Source of the DNA: VAZQ01 sp963721005
Lineage (GTDB): Bacteria > Pseudomonadota > Alphaproteobacteria > Rhizobiales > Xanthobacteraceae
Reading direction: 5' to 3'
NCBI GenBank assembly: GCA_963721005.1
Contig: CAVRHR010000008.1
Span: 62,001-126,000 of the forward strand
Length of the DNA stretch: 64,000 nt
The notes below the pieces were generated by a model. It was not told the DNA's origin, did no database searches, and was given only the letters and a program-made list of their open reading frames with translations. Both the position numbers and the translations under genes were made by a program. This document shows, one piece after another, positions 9,191-19,675 of the stretch (positions within the stretch are counted from its first letter, which is position 1; every line of letters starts with the position of its first letter).

Positions 9191-12100
9191 TCAGGCTCGA
9201 TCGTTTCCCATTCCGGATACACGCATTGCCGAAACCGGCCGCTCCGGCTCTGTCACCATCTGTTCGACCGTCCTTTCGAAATCCGAAAGCAGGCGATCGA
9301 TGGCCTCGACGCTGAAGAAATCGGGCTTGTAGATACAGGTCCCCGCAAGCCCCATGCCGACTTCAACGAATGCTAGTATAACATCAAATGTGGTTGTTGC
9401 AACCAGGGGTAAGATCATCGTTGGATCAGCTTCCTCAAAGGTAAAGGAGCCTTCAGACCCCGCCCGAGGACGCAACGTGGCGTTTTGGTGCAGGACCATG
9501 ATCCGGGCCAGGGACTCGGGCGGGAATTTGTATTCGTCTTCCAGACTTACAGCGAGTTCTTCGAACGGCAGATCCTGATGTTCGAATGCCCGAAGGGTGG
9601 TCGCACGGACCCGACGCAGCACCTCGCGCGGAGTGGGATCGCCGCCAAGATGGGTGCGGAGAACGACCGTGTTGACCAGCGGACCGATGAGATATTCCGT
9701 TCCCGGACGGTTGCGGTTGGCAACATTAGTGGCTACGCGAAGATCGTCCTCGCCCAGATACCGATGCAGCAGTGTCTTCAGGGCTGCCAGGAGCACCATG
9801 AACAGCGTGCCGCCTTCTTCGTGGCCGAAGCGCCTGCTGGCCTCCGCGAGGTTTGCCGGCAACCGCCACCTTCGCCTCGCTGTGCGCAGATCAGTCATGG
9901 CGCTTCGATCAGCGGATTTGGCGAGCTCGATGGTGGGCAACGGCGGGCGAAGCTGCTCCCGCCAGTATGCGAGCTGCGCAACCATCTCCGGATTTGATTT
10001 CCAGTGCCGCTGCCAGTGCGCATAATCGGCGTATTGGCACGAAAGCGGCGCCAGCGGCGATTTGCTTCCGGTAGAGAATGCGTCATATAAAGTGGCGATT
10101 TCCTCGACCAGCGCACCGAGTGACCAGCCATCGCAGATGGCCTGGTGCATGGAGATGAGCAGGAGGTATTCCCGCTGCTCCAGCTGCATCAGGCGGGCCC
10201 GTATCATCGGACCCTTTGCGAGATCGAAGTCATGTACCAGCTCGTCTTGAATGCGTCGCAGTCCGAGCGCCTCCTTCTCGGACTGCGGCAGTGTGCTGAG
10301 ATCCTCGAATGGGAGGGGCAGGATGAACTGCGGTGCGATGATCTGGACGTATCGTCCGTCCGTGTCCGCAAGGGTTGTACGCAGAATTTCATGCCGTTGA
10401 ATGACTTCATTGATGCTCCGTTCCAGGACATCCGCGTTGCACGGCGAGGTCACACGAAGCGCATACAGAACGTTGAAAAAGGGCAGGCCGGGCAGCTCCT
10501 CCTGCAGCATCCATAGCCGCTGCTGCGCGCAGGAAGCTGGCATTGGTCCATGATCTCGGGAAAGGCGGGTAATGGCTGGAGGCTGTGGCGTCCGGCCACC
10601 GTGCATCGACTGTTCAAGACGACGCGCTACCTCGGCAATGGTTGGCGCCTCGAAGAACTGTGCAACGGCGAGCTCGACCTGGGCAATTTCGAATACATGG
10701 GTGAGGACACGAGCCGCCGACAGCGAGTCGCCGCCCGATTTCGAAGAAGTCATCGTCAATGCCGATCCGCTCGACCTGGAGGAGCTCGGCCCAGTAATTG
10801 GCCAGCGCGGTTTCGAGCGGCGTACGTGGGGCGACGAATTCTCTCGCCCGAGCGGCGCTGTGGGCCATGCCCAGTCTGGCCGCCAAGCCGATGCGCTGCA
10901 CTTTGCCGGTCGGGCCTTTCGGGATTTCGCTGACGATCAGGACTTGGCGCGGTACTTTGAAATCCGCAATGCGTCCGATTGCGAACTGGTGAATGTCCTT
11001 GGGCTCCGCCACTGCCTGCGGCCGCAGCACGACGGCCGCAGCGACATCCTCCCCCAGCGTTGCGTGACGCACGGCGAAAGCCGCAGCCTCTGCCACGGCG
11101 GGATGCTGCAGCAGCACCTCGTCTATTTCCCGGGGTGCGATCTTCTCGCCACCCCGGTTTATCATCTCCCGGACGCGACCGGCGATAAACAGATAGCCGT
11201 CATCATCGAAGAAACCGAGATCGCCAGTCTTGAACCAGTCGCCCACGAATGCGACCGCCGTCGCCAGTGGGTCTCCGTCATAACCCGACATGATGCTGGC
11301 ACCTCGCACCACGATCTCCCCGTGCTGGCCGACCGGCAAGAAAGTCCGTCCTTCGTCGATGACGGCGAGGTCCAACCCGACCGGGAGGCCGACAGAGCCG
11401 GGTTTGCGCTGGCGCGGCGGGAGCGGATTGCATGCGATGAACGAAGAAGCTGTTTCCGTCATCCCGTAGGACTCGATCACGGGAGCTTCGAAAGTCCGCT
11501 CCAGCTCGGCGAAGACGCGGGGCGGCAGCGCAGCCGATGCCGAGCGGATGAACCGCAGCCGAGGCGGCACTTGCCCCCGATCATGCCGAGCCTCGGCGAG
11601 AATTGCTTGGTGCATGGCAGGCACCGCGGAGAACCAAGTTGCGTGAAAGACGGATAACCATTCAAAGAACTTGATGTCGAAGCGCGGAGCGCAAACGACG
11701 CTGGCACCAGCTGCCAGTGAGGCCAGCACGTTGTTGTTGAGACCGTGCCCGTGGAACAGCGGCAGCATATTGATTCCGCAATCTGCTTCCTTCAGTGCCA
11801 GCGCCGCAACGGTATCGCAGGCCGACGCACAAAGATTGGCGTGTGTGAGCGGCACGATCTTCGGCCGAGACGTGGTGCCGGAGGTGAGGAGCAGCAGTGC
11901 TACGTCGGTCGGGTCGACTTGATCAAGGAGCGCTGCCTGTCCCTGGCCTGAGAGTGTGAAAACACCGGCCTCTGAATCCGCAGCGATGGAGAGCTCGATC
12001 ACCCTGATGTGCCGGGAATTGGCCACGTGGCGCGCAGACGAATTGATCCCGACCTCTACGATCAAAGCGCGAGGTCGCAAATCGGCAAAATATCTGTTCA

Positions 12101-12500
12101 GCTCGTCGACCCGATAGCCCGGATTTATCGGGACGCATATCGCGCTGGCGGCAACGGATAAAACGGCAACCGCCATCTCGGGACCATTCGGCAGCACGAC
12201 AGCAACGCGGTCATGTCGACCGACCCCCATGGCACGCAGCACGCGACCGATTTTGTCAGCGTGCTGATGAAGCCGACGGTAGGTCAGTGGTGCGCGCCCG
12301 GGGCCGAGAATCGCGGGCGCGTCGGGAATGCGCTTGGCCTGATATTCCAGCAGGTGAGGCAGGTCGGAGAAAGAAGCGAGCGACCTAGGATGTGCTGCAT
12401 GTGGCACGTTCGTCGATCCGTATCCGATGAGCTGCAAAGTGAGAACCCATGAGAAACCGGCTCGCGTCGGCCCGCAAGCAAGATAGACAGTCACCGCCAT
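9191..12500 (-). pseudogene. NRPS-like A-PCP-C protein, frameshifted at the carrier motif
   Basis: Read across one frameshift this is a single-module synthetase of about 1,100 residues. The adenylation domain (about residues 45-560) shows L-L-L-T-S-G-T-T-S-R-P-K (A3), Y-G-M-T-E-T-A (A5), T-G-D-L-G and G-R-V-R-E-M-I-N-R-G-G-E-K-I (A7-A8), and P-K-G-P-T-G-K-V (A10 Lys); it resembles acyl-CoA-ligase-type A domains. The carrier motif F-F-E-I-G|G-D-S-L is split by an extra base in a CCC run at 10734-10736. The condensation domain ends at 9191. Its active-site motif reads H-Q-A-I-C-D-G (codon 10142-10144), so the second, catalytic His of HHxxxDG is Gln. GTG 12407 is an alternative start. No thioesterase domain follows. 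Confidence 0.8.
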
Positions 12501-12758
12501 TTTGGCCAGCGTCTACGTCACTAATCCCATGCTTGTCAAAGCGTCGCCCGAAGCCGGCCCTCCGTGAGCATTATCATCCAAATGCCGGTAGCCGGCCCCC
12601 AACTCACCGACTGCACATGTCTATTGTTTTGCACGGAAATCAACGGCATGCTTACTGGAAGGACTGGTTCTGAGATGAGGTCGTGGGGTGAATTCGAATT
12701 CCGCTGCGCGGCTGCTTTCTGGCCGTCGGGGGCCGACTTGGTATGCCGAGGTGATTTA

Positions 12759-15700
12759 GTGACAGTGGCGTCTAATTTCGATGAATCGCTGGTGGCCGCG
12801 TTTGAGCGAGTGGCGGCGACTTTACCGACGCGTATCGCCATTGGCTCCAAGCTGTGGGAACCGAGTTATCGGGCATTGAACGAAACGGCAAATCGCCTGG
12901 CCCACCGGCTGATCGGGTGCGGAGTTGCGCCCGGTGATCGCGTCGCAATCCTGATGTCGCATGATGCGCCGGCGCTCGCCGCTGTATTGGCTACGTTGAA
13001 GGCCGGCGCGATCGTGGTCGCGCTTGATCCGGGTGACCCGGTTTTCCGGCTCAAAACGCTCATAGAGCACTCGGAACCTGCGGCCATGGTGACGGATTCG
13101 CAGAACCGGGACCTGGTCGCCGAATGTGGGCCGCCACGTTGCATTGTCTTGAACTTTGAATGGGAAGTCGCGACCGGGCCGGTTCAAAATCCATTGCTAG
13201 CAATCCCGCCCCAGCAAACGGCGTTTATTAGTTACACCTCCGGCACGACGGGGGATGCCAAGGGCGTGATGCGAAGTCATCGGCAATTACAAAGGTCTGC
13301 CGCCGCGTATAACGACGCCGTGCAGTACACCAACCAGGATCGGGTTCCGCTACTTGCGATGCTTTCGACCGGTGCCGGATCAGGAAGCCAACTCTGGTCT
13401 GTCTTGCTGCGCGGTGCGATGGTATGCCCGTTTTCGATCCAGACAAAGGGTGCCGCCGGACTGGCTGAGTGGATCATTGGTCGTGGGCTCACTGTCTATG
13501 TTTCGTCTGCCTCGCTATTTCGTACACTGATCAAGACAATTGATGATAGGCTGATGTTTTTAAATATACGCGCCGTTGTCCTTCAGGGAGAGCCAGTAAC
13601 CGGTAATGATTTTCAAGCATTCCGGCGACATTTTCCGCGCCCCAGCATATTGGTTCACACGCTTTCATCGAATGAAACCACGAATATCGCGTGGTCGCGC
13701 TGGACGCAAGACGACGAGGTACCTGAGGGCGTGCTTCCGGTCGGGAATTTCTCGAGAGACACGGAAGTGTTGCTCTTGGCCGACGATGGCCAACCGGTCG
13801 CCTGCGGGGAGGTCGGTCAAATTGTTGTCAAGAGCCGTTATTTGGCCAACGGCTATTGGCGCGACCCGGGGCTCAGCGCGGAACGCTTTTCTGCGGACCT
13901 CGATGGTAACGGGACTCGCCTTGTGCGGACCGGAGACCTCGGGCGGATTAACGCCAAAGGTTTGCTCGAATTCTGCGGCCGGAGCGACAATCGCATCAAG
14001 ATCCGTGGTAACCGCATCGAATTGCGCGAAGTTGAATTGGCGCTCGAGCGACTTCCTGGTATCGATCAGGTCGCCGTTGCTGCTGTCATGCGCGAGGATT
14101 GCGAACCGCTGATGGTTGCATTCATCGTGAAAGCGCTCAAAGCGTCGTGGACGCCACCACAGCTGAGACACGCCCTGAGGGCAAATCTGCCCATGTACAT
14201 GGTGCCGTCACGAATCGTTTTTTTGGATAAAATGCCATACAACAGAGCCAACAAGATCGACAGAGCTGCGCTTCGGCAGTATGCCTTGCCTGCTCGCGAC
14301 AGCACCGAGGGTGACGAGCCGCGTACAGAAACCGAGAGGTGGCTTGCCGAAATCTGGGCAGAGGTCCTCGATATTCCCAGTATAGGTCGAGACGACGATT
14401 TCTTCAACTGCGGCGGCGACTCCCTGCTAGGCGCGACTGTTACGGCCCACGTATACACGTCACTGCGGGTCGAGCTGAGCCTCGGCGACATCGCCGATCA
14501 TCCAACAATCTCGGCACTTGCCAAATTTATCGACGTCAGTCGGCAGACGGCTGCCCGCAAAATTCCTCAAATCGTTCGCGTCCCTCGGGCCGCGTCAATG
14601 CCGATGTCTCTCACACAAGAGACCATCTGGGATTATTGTCTTGACCCGGAGAATCGAGCGAGCTTGACGCGCGTGCGCAGTCGCCGTCTCCGAGGGCCAC
14701 TCGATATTGACGCGCTGAGCAAATGCTTGAGCTACCTGACATGCCGGCATGAAATCCTGCGAACGACTTTTGGGGTCGTCGACGGTCGTCCGGCGCAGGT
14801 CATCCATGACACATCACCCCCTAATTTCACCTTTGTTGATCTTATCAATGCGGATGATCCAGAAGCCCGAGCGGATTCGATCTTCTACGAGGAGTCTTCC
14901 CGGCGGATCGACTTGGAAAGCCTTCCGATCAGGCGGTACGTGTTGATGAGAGTCGCTCGAGATGATTATCGGTTATTACACGTATCGCACCCTTTGATCA
15001 TGGATGGTTTAGGCACGCAGATACTCGATTTGGAACTCACCGTGTCATATGAGGCGATGTTATGCGGGAGGGAATTGCCTCTGCCGAATCAGGCAGCCTT
15101 GCAATATGCCGACTACGCCGTCTGGCAACGCCAGGTGATTCAGCCCGGCGGCTCCTATTTCAACGAGCTGATGAGCTGGTGGATGAATCTCCTCAAAAAC
15201 GTACCGCCAGCAACTCCGCCACCGCCGAGCAGCTTGGAACGTCGCGTGCCCGTGGATCCGAGCGACGGCGTCCTCAGCTGGAAGATTGAGGAGGGTATCG
15301 CAAAACGATTGGACGGGATCGCCCGACGAATTGGAGCAACCCATTTCACGGCTCGATTGGCTGCGTTTGTCGCGTTAATCGCCGGTTTGACGCTAAAGTC
15401 TACCATTGTGGTCGCAGCGGGATTCGCCAATCGCAATAGCATTGAAATGCAGATGATCGTGGGACGTTTGCTGAACCCGGTTTACCTCGTATTCTTCTAT
15501 GATGCGAATAGATCATTTCTGCAATGGTTGGAGACCGTTCGTGACGATGTGTTTGAAGCCACGCGACGCGGTGAATTGCCGTTCGGCATAATTCATGAGC
15601 AATTGCGGGCGGCGGGCATGCATCCCCCGGACGTGCAGTGCTATTTCACAATGTCGAGAGATCATTCCGACAGACATTTCGGTAATATTGTTATCGGCGA

Positions 15701-15953
15701 TGAGACTTGGCGTGTTGGAGGCATGCCGCGCGGATTGACGGTCCATATTGATGAGCAAAAGCCCGAAAGCTGCCGATTCAGCTTTGATGCAAACGTTTAT
15801 GATCGTGGCGAAATGCGTTTGATGCGGGATCAGTACTTGCGCCTGCTCGAGCTTATTGCGGCGGAACCAGAACAGCCCCTCGGGAAGCTGATGATGAGGA
15901 TGCAATGGGATGCCGCCATGGCCGACGTCGTCGCGGGCACTGCCCTGCGCTGA
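12759..15953 (+). CDS. NRPS single module A-PCP-C, divergent partner
   Basis: A peptide synthetase module with intact frame. I place the start at GTG 12759, after AGGTGA; the frame is open from ATG 12564, but those 65 codons have no family similarity. Counting from 12564: adenylation domain about 70-580 with I-S-Y-T-S-G-T-T-G-D-A-K-G-V (A3), T-G-D-L-G-R (A7) and R-G-N-R-I-E-L-R-E-V-E (A8); carrier domain F-F-N-C-G-G-D-S-L with phosphopantetheine Ser620; condensation domain about 680-1110. The condensation motif reads H809-P-L-I-M-D-G, so the catalytic second His is Pro. It is divergent from the 9191-12500 gene, probably with shared control. A terminal C domain without thioesterase is unusual; the product is unknown. 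Confidence 0.85.
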   Translation: MTVASNFDESLVAAFERVAATLPTRIAIGSKLWEPSYRALNETANRLAHRLIGCGVAPGDRVAILMSHDAPALAAVLATLKAGAIVVALDPGDPVFRLKTLIEHSEPAAMVTDSQNRDLVAECGPPRCIVLNFEWEVATGPVQNPLLAIPPQQTAFISYTSGTTGDAKGVMRSHRQLQRSAAAYNDAVQYTNQDRVPLLAMLSTGAGSGSQLWSVLLRGAMVCPFSIQTKGAAGLAEWIIGRGLTVYVSSASLFRTLIKTIDDRLMFLNIRAVVLQGEPVTGNDFQAFRRHFPRPSILVHTLSSNETTNIAWSRWTQDDEVPEGVLPVGNFSRDTEVLLLADDGQPVACGEVGQIVVKSRYLANGYWRDPGLSAERFSADLDGNGTRLVRTGDLGRINAKGLLEFCGRSDNRIKIRGNRIELREVELALERLPGIDQVAVAAVMREDCEPLMVAFIVKALKASWTPPQLRHALRANLPMYMVPSRIVFLDKMPYNRANKIDRAALRQYALPARDSTEGDEPRTETERWLAEIWAEVLDIPSIGRDDDFFNCGGDSLLGATVTAHVYTSLRVELSLGDIADHPTISALAKFIDVSRQTAARKIPQIVRVPRAASMPMSLTQETIWDYCLDPENRASLTRVRSRRLRGPLDIDALSKCLSYLTCRHEILRTTFGVVDGRPAQVIHDTSPPNFTFVDLINADDPEARADSIFYEESSRRIDLESLPIRRYVLMRVARDDYRLLHVSHPLIMDGLGTQILDLELTVSYEAMLCGRELPLPNQAALQYADYAVWQRQVIQPGGSYFNELMSWWMNLLKNVPPATPPPPSSLERRVPVDPSDGVLSWKIEEGIAKRLDGIARRIGATHFTARLAAFVALIAGLTLKSTIVVAAGFANRNSIEMQMIVGRLLNPVYLVFFYDANRSFLQWLETVRDDVFEATRRGELPFGIIHEQLRAAGMHPPDVQCYFTMSRDHSDRHFGNIVIGDETWRVGGMPRGLTVHIDEQKPESCRFSFDANVYDRGEMRLMRDQYLRLLELIAAEPEQPLGKLMMRMQWDAAMADVVAGTALR

Positions 15954-16042
15954 GCAAAACCGTCTGGAAAAATCCAGCCGGCCAGTCTTAGAACGGTGCA
16001 ATTAAAATCGACCGGGAACCCTATTCATGCAGTCAGCAATCG

Positions 16043-17053
16043 TTATTCGATCACCTCGTCAGCCCTTGACACCATCGAGCTCGGCACCTTGATGCGAAGC
16101 GCCTTGGCGGTGGCCAGATTGATCACCAACGGGTACTTGATCGGAAGCACGAGCGGTAGGTCATTCGGTTTTGCCCCTTTGAGAATGCGACCGACGGTGT
16201 CGCCACCAAGTTTATAAGCATCGGCCACGCTAGAGCCATAGCTCATCAGACCGCCCAACTCGACGAAATCACGCCCATCGTAGCTCGCGGGCAGCGCACG
16301 GGCGGCCGCAAATGTCACCAACTTCCGGCGTTGGCTGACGAATAGTGCGCTGCTTCCGACAATAACTGCGCCAGCAGCCTTCTGGATGATCGTTGCGAAG
16401 GCGGCATCTAATTCCTCTCTACTTGCGGCCTTCACGAGCTCAATGTGTCCACCAAGAGTGCGAGCCGCCTCACTCACCTTCTGCCATTGAGCCTCAAATG
16501 CCGGACCGTTCGAGGCTAGCAAAACTGCGATGACGGTAGGTTTCGGTTTCGGAACAACGAGCTCACCCAACAATTCCAGCAAGTCTTGCAGGCGCCTTGA
16601 GATAAGTTCAGGTCTGTAAGAACTAGCGCCGGTGACGTTGCGATTCGGCCGGGCGAGACTGGAGACTAACCCTTGTGCGACCGGATCTATCCCGCCGACG
16701 TATACAATCGGAATTGTTGGGGTCGCGGCCATGGCCGCCTCAAGCGAGGCGCCATTTGCAACGATCACGGCCACACCTTGGGAAACCAGATCCGCCGCCA
16801 GTGCCGGTAGACGACCACGCTGATCATTCGCGAAGCGGAATTCGATTGCAACGTTGCGGCCCTCCGTGAAGCCGGCTTCGTTCAGGCCCCGGCGAAATGC
16901 CGGCAGGCGATCGTCGGGGAAATCGGCCACCGACGTGCTATTGAGAAACCCGATGACTGGCATGGCCGGCCGCTGCGCTCGCACCGCGAGCGGCAATGCG
17001 GTCACGACGCCGCCAAGCCCCGCCGTCAATTGCCGTCGCGTGATAACAGCCAT
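16043..17053 (-). CDS. ABC-type solute-binding protein (ABC_sub_bind family)
   Basis: A 336-residue periplasmic binding protein of the ABC_sub_bind (TrpX-like) family, intact. The ATG at 17053 has GGAG 9-10 bases upstream; the open frame runs 14 codons further without a ribosome site. A twin-arginine-like signal (I-T-R-R-Q-L-T-A-G-L-G) ends V-R-A-Q. Landmarks: P-V-I-G-F-L-N-S-T-S, A-F-R-R-G-L-N-E-A-G-F-T-E-G-R-N-V near 55-70, I-V-Y-V-G-G-I-D-P-V-A-Q-G-L-V-S-S-L, N-V-T-G, and the family end S-R-A-D-E-V-I-E. No permease or ATPase gene is adjacent. Broken relatives lie at 18585-18953 and 19676-20250. Confidence 0.9.
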   Translation of the reverse strand: MAVITRRQLTAGLGGVVTALPLAVRAQRPAMPVIGFLNSTSVADFPDDRLPAFRRGLNEAGFTEGRNVAIEFRFANDQRGRLPALAADLVSQGVAVIVANGASLEAAMAATPTIPIVYVGGIDPVAQGLVSSLARPNRNVTGASSYRPELISRRLQDLLELLGELVVPKPKPTVIAVLLASNGPAFEAQWQKVSEAARTLGGHIELVKAASREELDAAFATIIQKAAGAVIVGSSALFVSQRRKLVTFAAARALPASYDGRDFVELGGLMSYGSSVADAYKLGGDTVGRILKGAKPNDLPLVLPIKYPLVINLATAKALRIKVPSSMVSRADEVIE

Positions 17054-17201
17054 CTGGCGTTGCTCCGCGTCCAAGCATCTCTCGAACAATATCACGTTGC
17101 GAGCAAGGGTTGTAAATTGGATGTGGCTGTATTGTCAAGAAACTAAACTGCCGAGGATAGGCGGGCTTGATGGATTGGGCGCGAATACTGGCTTAGTTCG
17201 A

Positions 17202-17440
17202 CGGTGGACCAAGAACTGCTGAAGCAGAACGAATATTTGGCCGCCGCAAACCGCATCTTGAACGCACTTGAAAATGGCTGAAGCTCTCGGATCCTGAGCA
17301 AGTCTTGCTCGGCGTCGTCGGTTGGGCCGCAGGGCGCTGGCCGAGGTGGCGACTTTTGCCGGGCAGGAGACGATCCTGACCTGGTACACTTGGCGCGGGG
17401 CGGCTGCGGCCCGCGGCGCTTCGGCGACGACCTCGCCGCC
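17202..17440 (+). pseudogene. Integrase-type transposase, N-terminal remnant
   Basis: The plus strand carries V-D-Q-E-L-L-K-Q-N-E-Y-L-A-A-A-N-R-I-L-N-A (about 17207-17270), the coiled-coil N-terminus of an HTH/integrase-core transposase. One frame over follows G-R-R-A-L-A-E-V-A-T-F-A (about 17329) and E-T-I-L-T-W-Y, which are the next motifs of the same family. The catalytic core is absent. The region 17054-17858 has no other gene; the open frames on the opposite strand are shadows. Confidence 0.6.
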
Positions 17441-17703
17441 AACGCCGCCATTGCGACCGGCAATTCTATCGTTCTGAAGTTGCAGGCGAATTATTCTGTC
17501 AGTGTAATTCTGTTCCATTATGGCAAAAGCCGATGTCCATATTTCTCGCTACTATGCATCCTCGCGGGAGTGGCCTTCGTAGGGAGATTTTCGGCAAGCA
17601 GCTCAGTCTGGTGATCTCGACGATCGCCCTTCCGACGTTTACCGCGCTTGGCACCGTTGCCGGGGGGGGCTATTCTCGGTCGGCTACCCGTCCGTCTTTT
17701 CAG

Positions 17704-17769
17704 TGTGACGGAGATCACATGGCGTCCACTCGAACTTGCGTGACAACAGGCTCGATGTGAGTGGTCACA
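17704..17769. promoter_or_regulatory. CRP-type operator(s) upstream of the CRP-like regulator
   Basis: TGTGACGGAGATCACA at 17704-17719 is a full TGTGA-N6-TCACA palindrome. A second, shorter palindrome TGTGA-GTGG-TCACA (N4) lies at 17756-17769. Both precede the CRP-like regulator gene at 17859 by 90-155 bases, which suggests autoregulation. The N4 copy may not be a true site. Confidence 0.55.
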
Positions 17770-17858
17770 TTAGAGGACGCCTCCGGTCATGATTCCTTGT
17801 TAGCTTCTTGAATGTGAAACGCGGCCGGCACCATGGTCGCAATCGGGAGTGATGTGCC

Positions 17859-18578
17859 ATGCTGCTAAGACAGCAACCCGTTCGCGGAGCTTTGGACAAG
17901 CGTGCGATCCTTCGAAACCACCCGATTTTCGGCGGGCTCACGCCGGAGTTGCTTGACACACTAGGTTCGTATGTCATCCGACAAGCTGTTAAACGCGGCG
18001 CTGTGATCTTCGCAAGAGGTGATCCCGGAACCAGCCTTTTTGCTGTTTGTTCGGGAACCGTAAAGATAAGTGCGGCATCTCCTGGTGACAGAGGCGCTGT
18101 CTTTAATTTGATTACCGAGGGGGCGATATTCGGCGAGATCGCGCTGCTCGATGGTCGTAAGCGGTCGGCAGATGCAACGGCCATTACCGACTGCGAGCTG
18201 ATGATGATCGAACGACGAGATATTCTGCCATTGATTCAGGAACGACCTGAAATCGCGCTCAAGCTTATCGAGGTGCTGTGTGGACGCCTTCGGCACACGA
18301 GTGAGCAGCTTGAGGACATCATGTTCCTCGATCTGCCGGCCCGACTTGCCAAGACCCTCCTCAAATTGGCAAATAATTCCAAGCACGCATCCCGTGGCCG
18401 CAGGATTGCGTTGACCCAGAGTCAGCTTGGCGAAATCATCGGCATGTCGAGAGAGAGCACGAATAAGCAACTGCGCCTCTGGCAACGGCAGAATTTGGTT
18501 TTGCTCGAGCACGGCGGGATTGTGATATTGGCGCCTGACGCGCTGGCAGCAATCGCCTCGACAGGCGAAAGGGCATGA
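17859..18578 (+). CDS. Crp/Fnr-family transcription regulator (CRP-like)
   Basis: A 239-residue regulator. Residues about 20-140 form the cyclic-nucleotide-binding beta-roll, with the phosphate-binding cassette G-E-I-A-L-L-D-G-R-K-R-S-A-D-A-T-A: the R-S pair contacting the cyclic phosphate in CRP is present. There is no Cys cluster for an Fe-S centre, so it is CRP-like and not FNR-like. A C-terminal winged helix has the recognition helix G-M-S-R-E-S-T-N-K; CRP uses R-E-x-x-x-R for TGTGA, and here the last position is Lys. The start follows GGGAG. It has CRP-type palindromes upstream and is related to the regulator at 24323-25021. Effector assignment (cAMP) is inference. Confidence 0.9.
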   Translation: MLLRQQPVRGALDKRAILRNHPIFGGLTPELLDTLGSYVIRQAVKRGAVIFARGDPGTSLFAVCSGTVKISAASPGDRGAVFNLITEGAIFGEIALLDGRKRSADATAITDCELMMIERRDILPLIQERPEIALKLIEVLCGRLRHTSEQLEDIMFLDLPARLAKTLLKLANNSKHASRGRRIALTQSQLGEIIGMSRESTNKQLRLWQRQNLVLLEHGGIVILAPDALAAIASTGERA

Positions 18579-18584
18579 ATTGGA

Positions 18585-18953
18585 TTGTGGACCGGCGAGG
18601 GAACGTTGCGGGGCAATATCTATGTCGCGCAGCCCTCCAGAGCCAAACCTAAGTTCAAAGGCACGGCCGGCGGCAAAGTGATTGCCGCCCTCATTAACAC
18701 GGCCGATCCCGTTGGCGGGGAGCCTGTGGAGAACCCAGAGGCGGCCCCCGGCATCCTTGGGCTGCAGCTGCACGTGCCGCATGCGAGCTCCAAACGTGAC
18801 TTCGAAGCTCACGACCTTGAGCATCTGGGTAACGGTGCGCTCCTGATCACAAGCGATGGTGTTCAGGTCAAAAAAGGGAGCGCGACGGCCAAGGCGTTCG
18901 GCCTCACAGTCCAAATCGCGCTACTCGGCCGCGCCGACGAGGTGATCAAATAA
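18585..18953 (+). pseudogene. ABC_sub_bind receptor fragment (internal deletion)
   Basis: The open frame contains I-A-A-L-I-N-T-A-D-P-V followed by G-L-Q-L-H-V-P-H-A-S-S-K-R-D-F, the hinge region of ABC_sub_bind proteins, and ends G-L-T-V-Q-I-A-L-L-G-R-A-D-E-V-I-K, the family C-terminus. The N-terminal 150 or so residues and about 100 residues before the end are missing, so this is a deleted remnant and not a functional gene. It starts 6 bases after the CRP-like gene. Confidence 0.7.
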
Positions 18954-19675
18954 GGGTGGGCGATGGCAGCTCCCGACAGATAGCATTGCAAAAATCACCG
19001 AGGGGAGGTTGTGGAATAGAAATATCGGCACAAATGCGGATACCAGCCACGTTGCCGAGTGTCCGCAGTCTGGGTGGAGCGGTCATGCGGCAACGGTCCT
19101 AGCAGGGCCGAGTTTGGACCCAACAGCCACGGCCTGGTTGATATTCGGCGCCGCGAGTACTCGCGCTACAATACGCTCCCGACGAATGAGGGAATGAAGC
19201 TTAGGGTGCGAGTTGCAGCAACCGGGCCAAAAAGCTATTGAACCGCCTACTGATTTTGCTGTGACGGCGATCACAGGCAATATCCAGGTTCCAGGTCATG
19301 ATGCCGGACCTGAACACGAGGCCGAAGTAGCACCGGCTGAGCCATCGCAAACCTAGAGCACACGCCATGATATCCGCACCAACATCCGCAAGTTGGCCCT
19401 CACGACGCTTTACATCGCCACCGGCCTGAATCTCGGCAGCGTGGCCCTGATCAATTCAGCCGAACAGGGAGATCAATAGTCAGTTGCCCGTCGAGGTGCA
19501 GTAGGCGATGGCGCACGGCATGACCGGGCCGGCCACCGTACTCGTCCGCACCACCCAGGTGGCCCAGTGAGCTGCACGCCGGGCCGGAACTGCTCCACTA
19601 CGGAGCATCATCTAATATGATAGTCTTTGGCACGTCGGTATCCCGGTCACGTTCGTCGACTGCGAGGATAGAAGG
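18954..19675. other. Gene-less stretch with one CRP-type site
   Basis: No convincing gene. The short open frames at 19009-19241 lack motifs. A frame near 19370-19480 (R-K-L-A-L-T-T-L-Y-I-A-T-G) is hydrophobic but has no start or ribosome site. The only clear element is the operator at 19260-19275. Confidence 0.4.
19260..19275. promoter_or_regulatory. CRP-type palindrome
   Basis: TGTGACGGCGATCACA matches TGTGA-N6-TCACA and differs by one base from the site at 17704-17719. It lies about 415 bases before the receptor/kinase operon, so whether it controls that operon is uncertain. Confidence 0.5.

Noticed and set aside
10572..11657. Plus-strand open frame of 361 codons
   Set aside because: Exact shadow of the adenylation domain on the minus strand; no start signal or family motif.
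9191..15953. A complete multi-module NRPS assembly line
   Set aside because: Only two single modules, divergent, with no thioesterase, MbtH-like protein, phosphopantetheinyl transferase or exporter in the neighbourhood.
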